Below, piece by piece: positions 60,152 to 64,000 of a DNA stretch of 64,000 nucleotides. Location: positions 1,674,001 to 1,738,000 of the forward strand of contig NZ_UGOZ01000001.1 of the NCBI RefSeq assembly GCF_900452865.1, read 5' to 3'. A program made the position numbers and the translations under genes. The notes under the pieces were generated by a model that was given only the letters and a program-made list of their open reading frames with translations, was not told the origin of the DNA and ran no database searches. Source of the stretch: Legionella taurinensis. Its GTDB lineage: Bacteria; Pseudomonadota; Gammaproteobacteria; Legionellales; Legionellaceae. The first letter of the stretch is position 1. Each line of letters starts with the position of its first letter.

Positions 60152-60288
60152 GACCTTGCAAATCCTCTTAATAATCGTGGCAATCAAAATCGCTTAATTT
60201 ACTAGAAATTGAGGAAAATTACTATGAATATAGTGATTCATCCGCTTTACCAGCCGGACTTTTGGCTTATTGGTTATTCTCTCAGCAT

Positions 60289-60645
60289 CTAGGACGCCAT
60301 GGGTTTAAAAATAAAATACACAGCTCCCAGCAAACAGAGCGAGGCCCATAAAAAATTCAAATGCACCCGCTGCCCCATATAAAAAACAGCAAAAGGCAAA
60401 AACACCGACAGGGTAATCACTTCCTGCATGATTTTAAGCTGCGGTAAATTCAAGTGAGCCTGGTTAAAGCCAATGCGGTTAGCGGGGATCATCAGTGTGT
60501 ATTCAAAAAAGGCGATCAACCAGCTTAAAATAATAATCACTATCAGCGGCTTGCTGCTCTGCTGTTTCAAATGACCATACCAGGCCATGGTCATGAAGGT
60601 ATTGGAACCCACCAGCAAGACTATCGTGGTCAGCAACGCATTCAT
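60289..60645 (-). CDS. DUF486 family DMT-like membrane protein
   Basis: A 118-aa inner-membrane protein with four TM helices (VLLVGSNTFMTMAWYGHLK, IVIIILSWLIAFFEYTLM, ITLSVFLPFAVFYMG, FLWASLCLLGAVYFIFKP). The FMTMAWYGHLK and FEYxLMIPANRIGF segments are the DUF486 hallmark. The family is thought to be a small relative of drug/metabolite transporters; no substrate is known. Its start overlaps the dusA stop by four bases, so the pair is coupled in translation without obvious function in common. Confidence 0.9.
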   Translation of the reverse strand: MNALLTTIVLLVGSNTFMTMAWYGHLKQQSSKPLIVIIILSWLIAFFEYTLMIPANRIGFNQAHLNLPQLKIMQEVITLSVFLPFAVFYMGQRVHLNFLWASLCLLGAVYFIFKPMAS

Positions 60646-61637
60646 TCAACCCACTCTCCTTGTTTTGTTTTTTCCATCGCCTGCAACAGAAAAACGGCAT
60701 CCCCCACCAAGCCAGGATTTTTTTTCTGCTGCGCGCAAACCAGCAACTCTTTAAAACGCCTTGCTCCTGCCAACCCGTGCGCCAGATTAAGCACCGGCTT
60801 AAGCAGAATGCTCAACGGCACGCCCTCTTCGAATTGCTCGACTGCATAGCGATGATAATTCTCCATCACGGCACTGCGGCTTTGAATGGCGACATCGGGA
60901 TACAGGAAGCGATGAAAGTCGGCTAAAGCATAAGGATTATTGCAGGCAAGACGCCCCAGCATTACGCCGTCCACCGCCTGCCAGTGCACTCGGGCTTCCT
61001 CCACCGTGTTGATGTTGCCGTTAATAACCACGGGCAGCGCGGGGAATGCCCTCTTGATACGATAAACATAATCATAATGCAGGGGAGGAATAGTCCGGTT
61101 TTGCTTAGGACTTAAACCCTGAAGCCAGGCTTTGCGGGCGTGAACAACCAGCTTGTCGCATCCGGCATCGATTAACTGGTGAGCGAAGGCTGAAAAAAAA
61201 TCATAACTGTCCTGCTCATCAATACCGATGCGGGTTTTTGCGGTTACTGGAATACGAACCGCCGCCTTCATGGCCTTGATGCTTTGAGCCACCTGCTCGG
61301 GTTCTGCCATCAGGCAGGCGCCAAAACGGCCCGCCTGCACCCGATCACTCGGGCAGCCTAAATTCAGGTTCACTTCACTGTAACCCTTTTCCTCCGCTAA
61401 AATGGCGCATTGCACCAAGGCCTCTTGATCTGACCCGCCCAACTGCAGAGCCAAAGGCAATTCACAGCCGTGAAAGCCCAGGGCTTTTTTGGGATTGTTC
61501 AGCACAGCACCGGTGGTTTGCATGTCAGTATAAAGCAGCGCCCGCGGTGCGATAAGCCGCATCAACACGCGAAAATGGGTATAGCTCCAATCAATCATCG
61601 GAGCGACCGCCAAAGGAGAAATTAACGCATTAGTCAA
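60642..61637 (-). CDS. dusA: tRNA-dihydrouridine(20/20a) synthase DusA
   Basis: A 331-aa flavoprotein reducing uridine 20/20a in the D-loop of tRNA. Landmarks: LAVAPMIDWSYTHFR near residue 10 (FMN barrel), LQLGGSD near 65, VNLNLGCPSDRVQAGRFGAC near 94-113 with the catalytic Cys, KTRIGIDEQDSYDFF near 138, and the DusA-specific KAWLQGLSPKQNRTIPPL. The latter distinguishes DusA from DusB and DusC. It is transcribed leftward with a DUF486 gene. Confidence 0.95.
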   Translation of the reverse strand: MTNALISPLAVAPMIDWSYTHFRVLMRLIAPRALLYTDMQTTGAVLNNPKKALGFHGCELPLALQLGGSDQEALVQCAILAEEKGYSEVNLNLGCPSDRVQAGRFGACLMAEPEQVAQSIKAMKAAVRIPVTAKTRIGIDEQDSYDFFSAFAHQLIDAGCDKLVVHARKAWLQGLSPKQNRTIPPLHYDYVYRIKRAFPALPVVINGNINTVEEARVHWQAVDGVMLGRLACNNPYALADFHRFLYPDVAIQSRSAVMENYHRYAVEQFEEGVPLSILLKPVLNLAHGLAGARRFKELLVCAQQKKNPGLVGDAVFLLQAMEKTKQGEWVE

Positions 61638-61729
61638 AACTTGGGCATCACATGAAAAAGAATGCGGAAATTATACACTAAAAACGCGCGGCTGAAGACA
61701 AATGATGCGGCGTTATGATGATTTGAATG

Positions 61730-61753
61730 GGATGCCTGCGCAGGCGGGCATCC
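61730..61753. repeat. REP-like palindrome between dusA and recJ
   Basis: GGATGCC (61730-61736) and GGCATCC (61747-61753) pair around TGCGCAGGCG, itself partly symmetric. This is the general look of repetitive extragenic palindromes (GGATGCC...GGCATCC). It lies in a 209-base intergenic gap that otherwise shows no gene; a further GGCATC occurs near 61843. Confidence 0.5.
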
Positions 61754-61846
61754 ATTGGAAACTCGGATGAGGATGCTTGGGACTGAGCAGGCAAGGGCTA
61801 CTATTCCGTCTTTGGATCCCTCCATGGCCGCTTGCGAAGGTAGGCA

Positions 61847-63577
61847 TCAACTCACTGGATTTAACGCTTCAATCATCAGCTGTAAACGGGTGCGCCCCTG
61901 GTAGACATTGATATCCAGACGATAGGCGGCATGCACTTCCCGGACACGGTGGTTCGGCCATTGGCTGCGGTCGACATTAAAGGCGATGGCATCGACAGTG
62001 CCGCCGGTTTCAGGCAGTGCGAAAGTCAGCTTCAGGTGATTTTGCCCAACGACGCGCTGATCCAGAATTTCAAACACATTATCAAAACAGGGCTCTGGAA
62101 ACTGTTGGCCCCAGGGGCCTGCCTGTTGCAGCAGGTGGGCGGTTTCAAGATTGAATTCAGTGTCTTTCAGAGGACCGTCCGTCAACAATTGCCCTTCGCA
62201 CTGGCTGATGTCCAAATGCCGTTCGACTTCAGCAAGAAAAGCCGCCTGAAACGCGCTGAAGGAGTGCACCGGTAAACTTAAACCCGCGGCCATGGCATGA
62301 CCACCGAATTTGGTGATTAAACCAGGGTGGTCTTTGTCAACAGCAGCCAGCACATCCCGGATATTTAAATCCGTCACGGAGCGGGCCGACCCTTTCAGTT
62401 CGGTTTCACTGACCATCGCAAAAGCAATCACCGGGCGATGGTAACGCTCTTTCAAGCGCCCAGCCAGAATACCGATGACCCCTTGATGCCACAATTTATC
62501 CATCAAGCACAAGGCCACAGGCAGGCGCTGCCCGTCAATCTTTTTAATGAGATCATCCACCGAAGCCAGCGCCTGTTCTTTCATCTCCGCTTCAATCAGG
62601 CGGCGCTCCTGGTTGAGCTCATCCAGTCGCTCGGCAAGGGCTTTGGCCTGTTTTTCATCTTCACACAACAGGCAGGAAATACCCAGCGACATATCATCCA
62701 ACCGACCGGCCGCGTTAAGTCTTGGCGCGACCGCAAACCCCAGATCACTCTCACGCAGGCGGGAACACTCGCGTCCGGCGACAGTAATCATGGCTTTAAT
62801 GCCCGGTCGGCATAAGCCCTGACGAATGCGTGTCAATCCCTGATTAACCAGAATGCGGTTATTCTGATCCAGTGCAACAACATCCGCGACAGTACCTAAA
62901 GCCACGAGATCAAGAAATTGCGCCATGTTAGGTTCGAGCAGCTGCTGAGCAGTAAACCAGCCGCTATTGACCAGATGACGTCTTAAAGCCAGCATGACAT
63001 AAAAAATAACCCCTACACCCGCAATCGATTTACTCTCAAACCCATCCCCGGCCTGATTGGGGTTCACAATGGCGCAGGCATTGGGCAACTGCTCGCCCGG
63101 CAAGTGATGATCGGTAATCAGCACATCAATGTTTGCCCGATTGGCGGCCTCTACCCCTTCAATACTGGCAATGCCGTTATCGACCGTGATGATCAAATCG
63201 GGCTGCCATTTTTTGGCGACCTCGACAATGGCAGGCGTCAGGCCATAACCAAATTCAAACCGATTAGGCACCAGAAAATCAACATACTGGGCGCCAAATG
63301 CTTTCAGCGCCGAGACAGCAAGCGCTGTCGACGTGGCACCGTCGGCATCAAAGTCGCCAATGATTAAAATGCATTGCTGTTCGCGGAGCGCCTGTTCAAG
63401 GCGCAGGCAGGCTTTATCAATGTCTTTCAAGGCACTGAACGGCAGCAGGGTTTGCAGACGCCGGTCCAGTTGCGCTTCATCCGTGACTCCGCGGGTGGCA
63501 TAAATACGCTGCAGGATAGGCGGTAATGAGTGGAGTTGAGGCATTGCCTCGGGTATTTCACGTTGTTTAATGCGCAT
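61847..63577 (-). CDS. recJ: Single-stranded-DNA-specific exonuclease RecJ
   Basis: A 576-aa DHH-family 5'-3' exonuclease acting in mismatch repair and RecF-pathway recombination. Motif I ILIIGDFDADGATST near residue 70, the Mn-binding IITVDNGIAS near 127, DHH motif in LITDHHLPG near 153-161, and the DHHA1 motif with FGGHAMAAGLSL near 405. Length is slightly above E. coli RecJ. ATG 63577 follows GAAGAGATGA; the first codon of the longer frame is a GTG. The gene starts 3 bases after the stop of an RpfE-like gene, as in Xanthomonas-type and Legionella loci. Confidence 0.96.
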   Translation of the reverse strand: MRIKQREIPEAMPQLHSLPPILQRIYATRGVTDEAQLDRRLQTLLPFSALKDIDKACLRLEQALREQQCILIIGDFDADGATSTALAVSALKAFGAQYVDFLVPNRFEFGYGLTPAIVEVAKKWQPDLIITVDNGIASIEGVEAANRANIDVLITDHHLPGEQLPNACAIVNPNQAGDGFESKSIAGVGVIFYVMLALRRHLVNSGWFTAQQLLEPNMAQFLDLVALGTVADVVALDQNNRILVNQGLTRIRQGLCRPGIKAMITVAGRECSRLRESDLGFAVAPRLNAAGRLDDMSLGISCLLCEDEKQAKALAERLDELNQERRLIEAEMKEQALASVDDLIKKIDGQRLPVALCLMDKLWHQGVIGILAGRLKERYHRPVIAFAMVSETELKGSARSVTDLNIRDVLAAVDKDHPGLITKFGGHAMAAGLSLPVHSFSAFQAAFLAEVERHLDISQCEGQLLTDGPLKDTEFNLETAHLLQQAGPWGQQFPEPCFDNVFEILDQRVVGQNHLKLTFALPETGGTVDAIAFNVDRSQWPNHRVREVHAAYRLDINVYQGRTRLQLMIEALNPVS

Positions 63578-63580
63578 CAC

Positions 63581-64000
63581 TCATCTCTTCCATACTCTTA
63601 ACCACCAGGGGAGGCGTCTGCATTGATAGGCCACATTACTCCAATACCATTGCGTGCGTTTTTTCCTGGCGGTTGCCTTTAATACTTGCGCCGTAGCAGC
63701 GGCCTGATCAGTCCCTATCACAACCACGCTGTCTGTGGGGAGTGTCTGTTCCTGAAGAGGCTGACATCCCGGGAAAGCGGTGAGTAAAACCGCATCGTTG
63801 CTAATCAGCGGTTTGGAGTGATTCGCATGCAATGTCCCACCACCCCAGAACCACAAGCCATTGATCGGCATGGCTCTGTTTTTGGCAGAATTAAGCGGGT
63901 GTGTACTCATGAACATCTGTAATTCAGTCAACAGCTTTTGCCAGAACATCGATTTATCCATAGTCTGCAATACCGGCATCATGGAGCGATGAAGCATAGT
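63581..64000 (-). CDS. RpfE-like protein, N-terminus outside window (partial)
   Basis: The frame is open to the window edge, so only the C-terminal 139 residues or so are seen. ELQMFMSTHPLNSAKNRA, followed by MPINGLWFWGGG, is the hallmark of the RpfE-type regulatory/phosphoglycerate-mutase-like proteins, where the usual form is N-x-LWFWGGG. The ATG at 63997 is only three bases from the edge and would remove most of the usual N-terminal domain, so the real start lies to the right. The conserved rpfE-recJ neighbourhood supports the assignment. Function is not settled in the family. Confidence 0.75.
   Translation of the reverse strand, partial: TMLHRSMMPVLQTMDKSMFWQKLLTELQMFMSTHPLNSAKNRAMPINGLWFWGGGTLHANHSKPLISNDAVLLTAFPGCQPLQEQTLPTDSVVVIGTDQAAATAQVLKATARKKRTQWYWSNVAYQCRRLPWWLRVWKR

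Noticed and set aside
1-64000. tRNA, rRNA, CRISPR array, prophage structural genes or replication origin
   Set aside because: None of the expected landmarks (cloverleaf with CCA end, spacer-repeat arrays, terminase or capsid genes, DnaA-box clusters) were seen by eye.

Overview
The window looks like chromosomal DNA of a Legionella-type gammaproteobacterium (order Legionellales). The evidence is a core of gammaproteobacterial housekeeping genes (secA, zapD, coaE, aspS, recJ, dusA, mutH and the biotin genes, with bioH sitting between bioF and bioD) interleaved with a block of host-like or effector-like genes (two F-box proteins, an ankyrin-repeat protein with a papain-like N-terminus, a kinase-like protein, a HAD-like protein). 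Assignment to a species is not possible from sequence reading alone.

Layout. 1-5.2 kb: the tail of an unidentified gene, an MFS transporter, a leftward operon encoding two tandem family-2 glycosyltransferases and a eukaryote-like squalene synthase, preceded by a 45-aa acidic peptide gene, then a poxvirus-type topoisomerase IB. 5.2-8.5 kb: a rightward run of small stress-type genes around an SDR dehydrogenase, including two more Asp/Pro/Thr-rich low-complexity proteins, then a lipoprotein. 8.5-26.9 kb: an accessory island of putative effectors (F-box, ankyrin/cysteine-protease-like, methyltransferase-like, TPR, double-HEPN, kinase-like and unknown proteins) invaded by three copies of one 1218-bp IS4-family element. 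Two of these copies stand in tandem and share 9-bp target repeats.

26.9-34.7 kb: an SDR, then a type I secretion operon (ABC transporter, membrane-fusion protein) and its probable substrate, a 1090-aa RTX protein with its own promoter and a clear terminator. 34.7-41.1 kb: a leftward operon fmdB-like, DUF502, aspS, MscS-family channel, mutH, with a recognisable promoter. 41.2-46.0 kb: the biotin locus, bioBFHD transcribed left and bioA right, with a BirA-type operator in the divergent gap. 46.0-50.5 kb: an EAL-domain phosphodiesterase, a secreted duplicated Cys-rich protein, coaE, zapD and an EamA permease.

50.5-55.7 kb: the most interesting system: a leftward operon of a sugar-nucleotide epimerase, a zinc-ribbon protein ending in a degenerate GGDEF domain that keeps an RxxD inhibitory-site motif, a membrane family-2 glycosyltransferase, and an Alg44-like membrane-fusion protein. 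It has the logic of a Pel/alginate-type exopolysaccharide synthase controlled by cyclic di-GMP, but it lacks PilZ, PelD-like GAF and outer-membrane genes. 55.8-64 kb: a HAD-like protein, mutT-secA, a DUF486 protein with dusA, and recJ with a truncated RpfE-like gene at the right edge.

No tRNA, rRNA, CRISPR array or phage structural genes were seen. No gene-free stretch exceeds 300 bases; the longest gaps (about 210-290 bases) hold hairpins, promoters or a gene remnant, as listed.
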